Shown: positions 50,309 to 57,252 of the stretch, in pieces | Layout: each line of letters starts with the position of its first letter | Numbering within the stretch: position 1 is the stretch's first letter | Assembly (NCBI GenBank): GCA_947504025.1 | Contig: CANNFX010000002.1 | Location: forward strand, 124,001-188,000 | Length of the DNA stretch: 64,000 bases | Source: an uncultured Sphingomonadaceae bacterium | Lineage (GTDB): Bacteria > Pseudomonadota > Alphaproteobacteria > Sphingomonadales > Sphingomonadaceae | Direction: 5' to 3' | Translations under genes and position numbers: made by a program | Notes under the pieces: model-generated | Seen by the model: only the letters and a program-made list of their open reading frames with translations | Told to the model about the DNA's origin: nothing | The model's database searches: none

Positions 50309-50805
50309 ATGTATGGGAAATCATTGCGATTGTGATTGCGTCAGTCGTCGGGATGGAGCTGTTTGCCTGGTATGCGCATAAGTACATCATGCATGGCTGG
50401 GGGTGGGGATGGCACCGCGATCATCATGAACCACATGACAAGGTATTCGAGAAAAATGACCTGTTTGCCGTTGTCTTTGGCACGATCGTATTCTTCATGT
50501 TTTTGATTGGGTTCTACATCTCGGCTGCACTGTGGTGGACGGCATTTGGCATCACACTTTATGGCATCATCTATACTGTCGTGCATGATGGGCTGGTGCA
50601 TCAGCGCTATTTCAAATGGGTTCCTAAGCGCGGATATGCCAAGCGGTTGGTGCAGGCACACAAGCTCCACCATGCGACGGTGGGCAAGGAAGGTGGTGTC
50701 AGTTTTGGATTCGTATTCGCGGCTGATCCGGCAAAGCTGAAAGCAGAACTAAGGCGTCAGCGCGAAAGTGGTGAGGCTGTGGTGCGCGACAGCGTGGCCA
50801 CTTGA
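50305..50805 (+). CDS. crtZ: Beta-carotene hydroxylase CrtZ
   Basis: 166 aa with about four membrane helices. HKYIMHG, HRDHHEPH, HDGLVHQR and HKLHHA are the ten-His pattern of the CrtZ fatty-acid-hydroxylase superfamily. It hydroxylates C3 of beta-carotene rings. With CrtW it would allow astaxanthin or related ketocarotenoids. Confidence 0.96.
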   Translation: MNVWEIIAIVIASVVGMELFAWYAHKYIMHGWGWGWHRDHHEPHDKVFEKNDLFAVVFGTIVFFMFLIGFYISAALWWTAFGITLYGIIYTVVHDGLVHQRYFKWVPKRGYAKRLVQAHKLHHATVGKEGGVSFGFVFAADPAKLKAELRRQRESGEAVVRDSVAT

Positions 50806-50806
50806 T

Positions 50807-51235
50807 TTAGGCGGCCGAATCCAGTGGCTGAACCCGGCTGAAGAGTTCTTGCAGCGCTGCTTGCACCCATTCTTCGTGGAAATCGTTCATCGGGGCTGTG
50901 ATCCGGTCGAGCGATGAAAGGCGGTAATTGCTGCGGTCGGCCAGGCCGGGTTCGATAATCGCAAGGCCATCTGCAACCTCAAAAGCTATCGCGAAAGTCC
51001 GTTTGGCATGCACCTTCAAAACGAAGCGTTTGCGATCAGTGGTCGAGCCTTCTTCCGTTAGCTCAAATTCGCCGTGATCCTCAAAGGATTCCCGGGCCCA
51101 TGCGACGAGTTTTGCGAGGAGCGGGCCTTCGTTCCGGTCCCAGCGCAACCGCTCATATTGAGCGCTGTCGACTAGGCCGGAAAGGCGATCGCATTCCAAA
51201 TCGAAGCTACTTTGACCCACGGTAAATCCAGTCAT
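50807..51235 (-). CDS. Conserved hypothetical protein
   Basis: 142 aa, acidic, no signal peptide or membrane segment. It has alternating strand and helix features (RKRFVLKVHAKRTFAIAF, EEWVQAALQELFSRVQP). I do not recognise the family. Converges with crtZ (1 base apart) and lies 71 bases from sufE. Confidence 0.6.
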   Translation of the reverse strand: MTGFTVGQSSFDLECDRLSGLVDSAQYERLRWDRNEGPLLAKLVAWARESFEDHGEFELTEEGSTTDRKRFVLKVHAKRTFAIAFEVADGLAIIEPGLADRSNYRLSSLDRITAPMNDFHEEWVQAALQELFSRVQPLDSAA

Positions 51236-51306
51236 TATGGCCTTGCGCAGCAGGCCGGTTCAGAGCGCACTTTTGTGGGTAGCATTCAAACGCTAACGAA
51301 TGAGCC

Positions 51307-51714
51307 TCAGCTTGCCGAAATTCTCTGCGCATGTTCCTTAACCAAGGCGATCATATTGGGGATGCCTTGGGTGCGGTTGGAGCTGAGCTGGTTTTTCAAG
51401 TCGAAGGGTTCCAGCGCGGCGGTCACGTCCATGTTCTTGACCTCGGTAGCGGGTTTGTCCTGCACAGCAGATAGCACCAGCGCGACGATACCTTTGGTGA
51501 TCGCGGCGTTGCTGTCGGCGAGGAAGTGGAGCTTGTCTTCGTCCTGCGTAGGATAGACCCAGACACTGGCGGAGCATCCGCGGACCAGCGTGGCATCTGT
51601 TTTGAGGGCATCTGGCATATTTTCCAGATCACGGCCCAGCTCGATCAGCAGGCGGTAGCGCTCGTCGCCTTCGAGGAAGTCATATTCTTCGGCAATGTCG
51701 GAAAGTGATCTCAT
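51307..51714 (-). CDS. sufE: Cysteine desulfuration protein SufE
   Basis: 135 aa. YDFLEGDERYRLLIELGRDL, then VRGCSASVWVYPTQDEDKL (acceptor Cys in GCSASVW) and a TQGIPNMIALVKEHAQRIS end are SufE hallmarks. Accepts persulfide sulfur for Fe-S assembly. Follows the PspB-like array by 24 bases on the same strand, so may share its transcript. Confidence 0.94.
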   Translation of the reverse strand: MRSLSDIAEEYDFLEGDERYRLLIELGRDLENMPDALKTDATLVRGCSASVWVYPTQDEDKLHFLADSNAAITKGIVALVLSAVQDKPATEVKNMDVTAALEPFDLKNQLSSNRTQGIPNMIALVKEHAQRISAS

Positions 51715-51738
51715 ATAAGCGCAACTAGCAGCGCTCGA

Positions 51739-51987
51739 TCAAAGTTCCACCCCGCTTGCGATAGCTTCCAGCTTGCGGATACGTTCCTTCAGGTCGGCAA
51801 TCTCGATCCGGGCCATGCCGGAACCGGCGCCGCCTTCGATTTCGGGCGCTGCGCTTGGCAGGCCAGTTGCGCGTTCAATCTCACTGCGCTTCAGCGCAAG
51901 CCAGCCTTCCCATCCTTTGAGCATGGAGGCAGCAACCACCACCAAGCCTACCAGTGATGCAGCGGCAATCAGCATATATTCGCTCAT
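51739..51987 (-). CDS. PspB-like array member 6: short coiled-coil membrane protein
   Basis: 82 aa. One membrane helix (about residues 5-24), then a linker and the C-terminal helix ADLKERIRKLEAIASG. This is the shared array motif (ER+R.LE.I...) in its shortest form, without the RGY and QIEALRD part. Lies 32 bases from member 5. Most divergent member. Confidence 0.68.
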   Translation of the reverse strand: MSEYMLIAAASLVGLVVVAASMLKGWEGWLALKRSEIERATGLPSAAPEIEGGAGSGMARIEIADLKERIRKLEAIASGVEL

Positions 51988-52019
51988 CGATCTCGCTCCT
52001 ATTCCCTTGTTATTCTCGC

Positions 52020-52268
52020 CTACTTATCCCGTAGGTTTTCGATTTCTGACGCGATTTGTTTACTTTCGCGGTCTGATGTTGCGATCCGTTCTAGGACCTT
52101 AATGCGTTCGCGTAGTTCGAGGACTTCGCGTCCGAGTTCTTCCTCATTGCCGCGGGGCAGGGCAGACTGGTTGCCTTCCTTATCGGAAACGATCCCGCTG
52201 CGAGCGCGGTAGGCCTGCACAACACCCCAAATGGCGACGATGATGACTACCGCTGTTGCCCAACTCAT
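52020..52268 (-). CDS. PspB-like array member 5
   Basis: 82 aa: N-terminal membrane helix (residues 3-20) and the C-terminal helix LRERIKVLERIATSD with ASEIENLRDK. It retains the ERIxVLERI core and an EIE.LRD ending. Overlaps member 4 by ATGA. No function is known. Confidence 0.72.
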   Translation of the reverse strand: MSWATAVVIIVAIWGVVQAYRARSGIVSDKEGNQSALPRGNEEELGREVLELRERIKVLERIATSDRESKQIASEIENLRDK

Positions 52269-52570
52269 CGCTCAAGCTCCCTGCTCGCAATTTTCAATTC
52301 TTCGCCTGTATTTTCGCGCAATTCTTCAATTTGAATTGCCAGATCTTGGCCGCGGTCAGTGGCAAGCCGTTCTAGTACGCGAACCCGCTTTTCGAGCTTT
52401 TCGATCTTGGCTGTCGATCCGGCTGGGTTGGCGCCAGCACTCTCGTTTCCTAACTCCGCCAGGCGCTCCTTATGAGCGATATCCCGCTTGTGAATGCGGC
52501 CTCCTAATACGAGTGCCAGCGCAGTGACGATCAGCACAAATCCGAAGATTAACATTAGATCGCCGTCCAT
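52265..52570 (-). CDS. PspB-like array member 4
   Basis: 101 aa: membrane helix (about residues 5-24), a basic juxtamembrane segment (GRIHKRDIAHKERLAELG), then EKRVRVLERLATDRGQDLAIQ and IEELREN, the shared motif. TAATG junction with member 3. Confidence 0.73.
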   Translation of the reverse strand: MDGDLMLIFGFVLIVTALALVLGGRIHKRDIAHKERLAELGNESAGANPAGSTAKIEKLEKRVRVLERLATDRGQDLAIQIEELRENTGEELKIASRELER

Positions 52571-52908
52571 TATACTTGCTCCTGCTTCTCAATGTCGAGC
52601 GACACGCCGCTGTCCGATGCACTGTGGTCACGCAGGGCTTCAATCTCTTCGTTCAAGCGGTAGCCTTTGTCGGTCACGATGGTTTCCAGCGCGGCCATCC
52701 GCTTGTCCTGCTTATCGATCATGGCGAGCAGCTTGGCGTTGGTTTCACGCAGCTTGGTCGCTTCCACGTCATCCTTGCGCTCGGTTTTGCCACCCCATTC
52801 GTCTTCCAGGGCATAGCCGTGTTTTGCGCGGATCCAGTTGTTCGCCAGCCATCCGACCGTGCAAATCATGATGATTGTGAGGACAAATCCAGGTTCACCC
52901 CAGTTCAT
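52570..52908 (-). CDS. PspB-like array member 3
   Basis: 112 aa: one membrane helix (about residues 8-24), then helical segments and DKRMAALETIVTDKGYRLNEE with EIEALRDHSA. The tail DSGVSLDIEKQEQV resembles that of members 1 and 2. TAATG junction with member 2. Confidence 0.75.
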   Translation of the reverse strand: MNWGEPGFVLTIIMICTVGWLANNWIRAKHGYALEDEWGGKTERKDDVEATKLRETNAKLLAMIDKQDKRMAALETIVTDKGYRLNEEIEALRDHSASDSGVSLDIEKQEQV

Positions 52909-53240
52909 TATGCTTGTTCCTTCAATTCAAATTTAAGCGGTACTCCGTTGTCCGTTGCCTTGCGTTGATCCAGCAGCCTTTGTGCGTCCGGAGCATCACG
53001 CAGAGCCTCGATTTGGGTCGCAACATCGTAGCCGCGATCAGTTACGATGCGTTCCAACACGCGAATGCGCTCTTCCATCTCCGATTTTTCCGAAGCGTAG
53101 CGCTCGGCCGTAGTATTGGTCGAATGCGCGGCAAGTTCAGCGCGGAGGTTTTTGATCTTCCGGCGCACAGCGTACCAGATCAGGCCAATGCCAGCGGCAA
53201 AGGGTGTCACCACAAGTATAAATTCCAACAGGTCTTCCAT
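52908..53240 (-). CDS. PspB-like array member 2
   Basis: 110 aa: membrane helix (about residues 6-24), basic RRKIKNLRAEL, then EERIRVLERIVTDRGYDVAT and QIEALRDAPD. The tail DNGVPLKFELKEQA matches the tails of members 1 and 3. TAATG junction with member 1. The helix motif is almost identical to that of member 1, so these are a recent duplication pair. Confidence 0.78.
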   Translation of the reverse strand: MEDLLEFILVVTPFAAGIGLIWYAVRRKIKNLRAELAAHSTNTTAERYASEKSEMEERIRVLERIVTDRGYDVATQIEALRDAPDAQRLLDQRKATDNGVPLKFELKEQA

Positions 53241-53551
53241 TACACACGTTCCTGCTTGCTGATATTGAGCGGAGTACCACTGTCTTGGTTTTCGATGCTC
53301 TGCGTGTCGCGGAGAGCTTCAATCTGGGTGGCAATGTCATAGCCGCGATCAGTTACGATGCGCTCCAAAACGCGGACCCGCTCTTCAAGCTCTTGAGTGT
53401 GCGAGGCATATTGCGCCGCACGTTCTGCTGTTTTTTGAGCAGTCACATCGACTTGCATTTCGGCAATTTTCTGTTTGTGCTTGGACCAGATCGCCACAAT
53501 TGGAATGAGGCAGCCCATGAAAATTGCAACTATCGGAATGAATTCACCCAT
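53240..53551 (-). CDS. PspB-like array member 1
   Basis: 103 aa: N-terminal membrane helix (about residues 5-22), then a charged coiled coil with LEERVRVLERIVTDRGYDIA and QIEALRD, and the tail DSGTPLNISKQERV. Starts 26 bases after the pspC stop. In topology and length it mirrors PspB (99 aa), which also has VERLVASD.PDF in the same place. Confidence 0.78.
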   Translation of the reverse strand: MGEFIPIVAIFMGCLIPIVAIWSKHKQKIAEMQVDVTAQKTAERAAQYASHTQELEERVRVLERIVTDRGYDIATQIEALRDTQSIENQDSGTPLNISKQERV

Positions 53552-53577
53552 GCTGCGTCCCCTTCTTTCAGTCTTGC

Positions 53578-53961
53578 TTAGCGCAGGCGTTCGATTTCGG
53601 CGGACAGGCGCGGGTTGCTGGTGACGTAGAATGTTTCAACGTCGGCCAGACGGCGATCAATATCCCGGAACTGGCTGCGGATTTCGCGGGCCGTGCGGGT
53701 CGGGCTCTGGCGGACACGCTGCCAGTATTTTTCTTCCTGCTGGTCAACATAGAGATGCTGAGGTTTCTTGTTCAGCAAGAAGCCGGTCAGGAAATAGCCG
53801 GGAATGATGATCGGTCCCAGAATGCCCGTGAGCAGCGCGGCAACGAAGCCAAGCCGGACCCAAAGAGCATTCACACCAGTATAGTCAGCGATTCCGGCGC
53901 ATACGCCCATGAGTTTGCCATTCATTTTATCGCGATAGAGAGTGGTCCGTTCGCTGGTCAT
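53578..53961 (-). CDS. pspC: Envelope stress membrane protein PspC
   Basis: 127 aa. LYRDKMNGKLMGVCAGIADY is the PspC domain start (K+.GVC.GIA.Y), then two hydrophobic segments (about residues 30-63) and a C-terminal coiled coil DIDRRLADVETFYVTSNPRL, SAEIERLR. Acts with PspB as inner-membrane sensor. Overlaps pspB by ATGA. Confidence 0.94.
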   Translation of the reverse strand: MTSERTTLYRDKMNGKLMGVCAGIADYTGVNALWVRLGFVAALLTGILGPIIIPGYFLTGFLLNKKPQHLYVDQQEEKYWQRVRQSPTRTAREIRSQFRDIDRRLADVETFYVTSNPRLSAEIERLR

Positions 53962-54257
53962 TTGGCTTCTCCCTTGTCGGCGATCAGGCGGTCGAGCTCA
54001 CGAAGTGGCTGATTGTCGATGTCGCGGTCGTGCATCAGACGGCTTGTTTTGAAATCCGGATTGTCGCTCGCGACAAGGCGTTCGACGGTATCCATGCGGT
54101 CGTCGAGGCGTTTGGCGAGGTGGTAAAGCTCGTCGAGCAATTGCTCGTCATCACCCGTGATAGAGCCGGCTGTTTTCCATTTGGTGATATAATGCATGAT
54201 CAACCAAGGCAGGCCGATCACAATGGTCGGTACGATTACAAGTTCAACTGGGAACAT
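53958..54257 (-). CDS. pspB: Phage shock protein PspB
   Basis: 99 aa. Membrane helix (residues 4-24; IVPTIVIGLPWLIMHYITKW), then LDELYHLAKRLDDRMDTVER and LVASDNPDF, as in PspB (about 74 aa in E. coli). The extra C-terminal 30 residues are acidic/basic. Anchors the sensor that recruits PspA. Four bases after pspA. Confidence 0.93.
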   Translation of the reverse strand: MFPVELVIVPTIVIGLPWLIMHYITKWKTAGSITGDDEQLLDELYHLAKRLDDRMDTVERLVASDNPDFKTSRLMHDRDIDNQPLRELDRLIADKGEAK

Positions 54258-54261
54258 CCGT

Positions 54262-55173
54262 TCAATCCTTCTTGTCTTCTGCGGCGCCCTTCAGGGCAGC
54301 CTTCATCTGTTCAAGTTCGTCGTCGATCTTGTCGGCGCCTTCCAGCGCAGCAATCTCGTCCGACAGTGAGGGGGTGCCTGTGCCTTCAGCGATGGTCAGC
54401 GCTTCCGCGCGGCCTTCTGCGTAATCCACATGGCGTTCCAGTTGGTCGAAGCGCGAAAGAGCTTCGTCGACGCGTTCGTTCGACATCAGCGTCCTCAGCT
54501 TCACGCGGTTTTCAGCGCTTTCGAGGCGGGCGGCGATGGCTGTCTGGCGGCTTCGTGCTTCGCGCAGGCGTACCTGCAACTTTTCGATGTCCTGTTCGTA
54601 AGCGCGTAGCGCATCGTCGAGGACGGAGATTTCAGCCTTAAGCTGACCGCCCATGTCAGTGGCTTTCTTCTTTTCCACCAGAGCAGCGCGGGCGAGATCT
54701 TCACGTTCCTTGGAAAGCGCTAGTTGGGCCTTTTCGCTCCAGTCAGCCTCCAACCGGTCCAGCTTCACCACATGGCGATGCATTTCCTTTTGATCGGCGA
54801 TGGTGCGAGCGGCGCTTGCGCGAACCTCGACCAGTGTTTCTTCCATTTCCATAATGATCATGCGGATCATCTTTGCCGGGTCATCGGCATTATCCAGCAT
54901 GTCGTTAAAGTTGGCAGCAATGATGTCACGTGTGCGTGAAAAAATACCCATCAAGGGAACTCCAGATGAAAAGGCTTCTTTGATTCCGTCAGCGGCATTA
55001 CGCGCTGATTGAGTCGGGGTAGGGCTGCGGCGCAGGCGCTCCAGCTCACTATCGAAGCGGTTACGGGTCGAAGCAGGTTTGCGGGACGCGCCGTTTTCGG
55101 CGTCGCTCCTACGTTGGGACTGCTGCTTCGACCCGATCGGGGAAAGGGGATCATGTTCAGTCGGCTGGTTCAT
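54262..55173 (-). CDS. pspA: Phage shock protein PspA
   Basis: 303 aa; typical PspA is 220-230, so there is an extra N-terminal stretch of about 75 residues (polar and basic, before MGIFSRTRDIIAANFNDMLD). The PspA body, from that Met, is ESCRT-III-like coiled coil: ADDPAKMIRMIIMEMEETLV, ARTIADQKEMHRHVVKLDRL, and a long helical hairpin. A start at the internal Met (54949) would give a standard-size PspA; the ATG at 55173 is the one coupled to the upstream ORF. PspA binds stressed membranes and inhibits PspF. Confidence 0.93.
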   Translation of the reverse strand: MNQPTEHDPLSPIGSKQQSQRRSDAENGASRKPASTRNRFDSELERLRRSPTPTQSARNAADGIKEAFSSGVPLMGIFSRTRDIIAANFNDMLDNADDPAKMIRMIIMEMEETLVEVRASAARTIADQKEMHRHVVKLDRLEADWSEKAQLALSKEREDLARAALVEKKKATDMGGQLKAEISVLDDALRAYEQDIEKLQVRLREARSRQTAIAARLESAENRVKLRTLMSNERVDEALSRFDQLERHVDYAEGRAEALTIAEGTGTPSLSDEIAALEGADKIDDELEQMKAALKGAAEDKKD

Positions 55174-55340
55174 GCCAATGTTGCCATCATGGATGGAAGG
55201 CTCATTTCGAGGCCAGCTTCGATTCCCAGTGAGGGAGGACCACCGGCCATCGCAACTGCGACATTCAGCATCACCATGGCGGTGATCGAAACGAGCGCGG
55301 CTTTGCCGAGCTGGCTGTCGAAGAAACGGCGGTTATACAT
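55170..55340 (-). CDS. Small single-pass membrane protein leading the psp operon
   Basis: 56 aa on the minus strand. AGAGGGA lies 9-15 bases before the ATG (55340); the stop TGA overlaps the pspA ATG by ATGA. Basic start MYNRRFFDSQLG, a membrane helix (about residues 13-31) and a Gly/Pro/Met-rich tail. The first gene after the sigma-54 promoter and coupled to pspA, so probably part of the PSP response. No known family comes to mind. Confidence 0.72.
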   Translation of the reverse strand: MYNRRFFDSQLGKAALVSITAMVMLNVAVAMAGGPPSLGIEAGLEMSLPSMMATLA

Positions 55341-55374
55341 GGTTCAAATCCCTCTGTCGGTTATGTTCACCTAA

Positions 55375-55392
55375 TAGCAAGGGCTGTGCCAA
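55375..55392 (-). promoter_or_regulatory. Sigma-54 promoter of the psp operon
   Basis: On the minus strand TTGGCACAGCCCTTGCTA matches TTGGCACN-N4-TTGCW with GG (55390-55389) and GC (55378-55377) 12 bases apart. Predicted start of transcription is near 55365, 25 bases before the small ORF ATG. Confidence 0.9.
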
Positions 55393-55450
55393 ATCAGAAA
55401 AGTATTTTATTTTCAGTGTTTTGTAACCAAGCGCCAATATTTAGTGTGGA

Positions 55451-55467
55451 AACATTTGCTAAATGTT
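55451..55467. promoter_or_regulatory. Palindromic PspF activator site (candidate)
   Basis: AACATTT-GCT-AAATGTT is a perfect 7-bp inverted repeat about 94 bases upstream of the psp transcription start, and just upstream of the pspF coding region. It is ideally placed for PspF binding, and so could also control pspF itself. A TATAAG element lies at 55480-55485 next to pspF. Confidence 0.75.
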
Positions 55468-55493
55468 GGGAATTTTCGCTATAAGTAGGGCCT

Positions 55494-56525
55494 ATGGAAC
55501 GTGAGGGACAATTTATCGGCCAATCGGGGGCGTTTCTCGACGCCGTCGAACGGGCCAGCCGGGCGGCGCCGATGTCGCGGCCTGTGCTCGTGATCGGCGA
55601 GCGCGGTACGGGCAAGGAGCTCATCGCCGAACGTTTGCACCGCCTGTCCAGCCGCTGGGGCGAGCCGTTGATAACCATGAATTGTGCCGCCTTGCCTGAA
55701 ACGCTGATCGAGGCGGAACTGTTTGGTCACGAAGCCGGAGCATTCACAGGTGCTACCAAACAACGCGTCGGAAAGTTTGAAGAAGCCGACAAAGGGACGC
55801 TATTTCTCGACGAACTGGCTACATTGTCGATGGGCGCACAAGAGCGCCTGCTCCGCGCCGTTGAATATGGCGAGGTGACGAGGATCGGCTCGAACCGTGC
55901 CGTGCGGACTGATGTGCGAATCGTTGCTGCTACAAATGAGAACCTGCCGCAGCTCGCGAAAGAGGGCCGCTTCCGTGCCGATCTACTCGACCGGCTGAGT
56001 TTTGAAGTTGTTACTCTACCGCCTTTGCGCGTGCGTGAGGGCGACGTTGAAGTGTTGGCCGACTATTTCGGACGCCGTATGGCTGCAGAGCTAAGCTGGG
56101 AGGCTTGGCCCGGTTACTCCGAACATGTCGCTAAGCAGCTCGAAGACCATGACTGGCCGGGCAATGTCCGCGAATTGCGCAATGTGACCGAGCGCGCGGT
56201 CTATCGCTGGGACAACTGGCAGGAGCCAATTGGTCATGCCCAGTTCGACCCTTTCGATTCACCATGGATCCCGCAGAGCCAGCCCCATTCATCGGGTGAG
56301 GCGGCTGCAGGCGAGGCGGTCTCACAGCTGCCCGCACCCGAACCCAAGCCCTCATTAGACCACGTCGATGATCTACGCTCGGCGGTTGATGCGCATGAAC
56401 GTGAGATCGTGGAACACGCTCTGGGCAAACATCGCTGGAACCAGCGTCAAACCGCCAAGGCGTTAGGCCTTAGCTACGATCAGATGCGTCATACTATTAA
56501 GAAGCATGGACTGGCGGAAGATTAA
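55494..56525 (+). CDS. pspF: PSP operon activator PspF
   Basis: 343 aa. No receiver domain; the AAA+ domain starts at once, as in PspF: Walker A GERGTGKE, GAFTGA loop in HEAGAFTGATKQ, FLDELATLSMGAQERLLRAV, and GNVRELRNVTERAVYRWDNW. The C-terminal Fis HTH is NQRQTAKALGLSYDQMRHTI. Divergent to the psp genes; the canonical arrangement. Confidence 0.95.
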   Translation: MEREGQFIGQSGAFLDAVERASRAAPMSRPVLVIGERGTGKELIAERLHRLSSRWGEPLITMNCAALPETLIEAELFGHEAGAFTGATKQRVGKFEEADKGTLFLDELATLSMGAQERLLRAVEYGEVTRIGSNRAVRTDVRIVAATNENLPQLAKEGRFRADLLDRLSFEVVTLPPLRVREGDVEVLADYFGRRMAAELSWEAWPGYSEHVAKQLEDHDWPGNVRELRNVTERAVYRWDNWQEPIGHAQFDPFDSPWIPQSQPHSSGEAAAGEAVSQLPAPEPKPSLDHVDDLRSAVDAHEREIVEHALGKHRWNQRQTAKALGLSYDQMRHTIKKHGLAED

Positions 56526-56678
56526 GCAATCTTGGGCATTGCGTTTTCGTAAGTCCGCTCCTATTTAGCAGCCATCCCGACATTGTTACTCAAAGTGGGG
56601 CTGGCGCCAGACGGGGCCGGCACGAAACTCCTTTGCCATACATTGTTAGACTTACGGGGCCGGACTTATGGAGACTGA
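56526..56678. other. Intergenic region before the rimP-nusA-infB operon
   Basis: 153 bases, no gene. A CTGGCGCCAG palindrome lies near 56601-56610. Must contain the operon promoter; no clear terminator for pspF was seen. Confidence 0.4.
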
Positions 56679-57248
56679 ATGGCCGATATCGCACGCCTTG
56701 CAGAAGTGATCGAACCCGAAGCGAAAGCTCTTGGCTTCGAGCTCGTGCGCGTGAAGATGATTGGTTCGGACGCTGGTGACGGCGAGCGCGGCCTGCAGAT
56801 TATGGCGGAAGATCCGGCAACGGGTCAGCTGTTGATCGAACAATGCGCTGAATTGTCGCGCGCCATTTCGGATCGGATGGACGCCCTTGAGGAAGCAGGC
56901 GACATGCTGGTTGAGGGTGCCTATCGCCTGGAAGTAAGCAGCCCTGGCATTGACCGTCCACTGACCCGTGCACAAGATTTTGCTGATTGGGCCGGGCATG
57001 AGGTGCGCGTTTCACTCACTGATGGTATAGAGAGCGGCGACGGCAAGGTCCGCAAGACGTTCAAAGGCATATTGACCGGCATCACTGATGAGGTGGTGAC
57101 GGTCGAAGATTTTAAGGCAAAGACGGCCAAATTCCCCTTTGCTAGCATCCATTCGGCGAAGCTCGTCCTGACAGACAAGCTTATCGCTGCCACCCGCCCG
57201 CTGGATACCAGCGGTGCAGACGACATTATCGAAGAACAGGAAGACTAG
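56679..57248 (+). CDS. rimP: Ribosome maturation factor RimP
   Basis: 189 aa. EAKALGFELVRVKMIG starts the domain; YRLEVSSPGIDRPLTRAQDF is the RimP signature, followed by an Sm-like C-domain (TFKGILTGITDEVVTVEDF). Needed for 30S maturation. Four bases precede nusA, the conserved order. Confidence 0.95.
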   Translation: MADIARLAEVIEPEAKALGFELVRVKMIGSDAGDGERGLQIMAEDPATGQLLIEQCAELSRAISDRMDALEEAGDMLVEGAYRLEVSSPGIDRPLTRAQDFADWAGHEVRVSLTDGIESGDGKVRKTFKGILTGITDEVVTVEDFKAKTAKFPFASIHSAKLVLTDKLIAATRPLDTSGADDIIEEQED

Positions 57249-57252
57249 ACCC

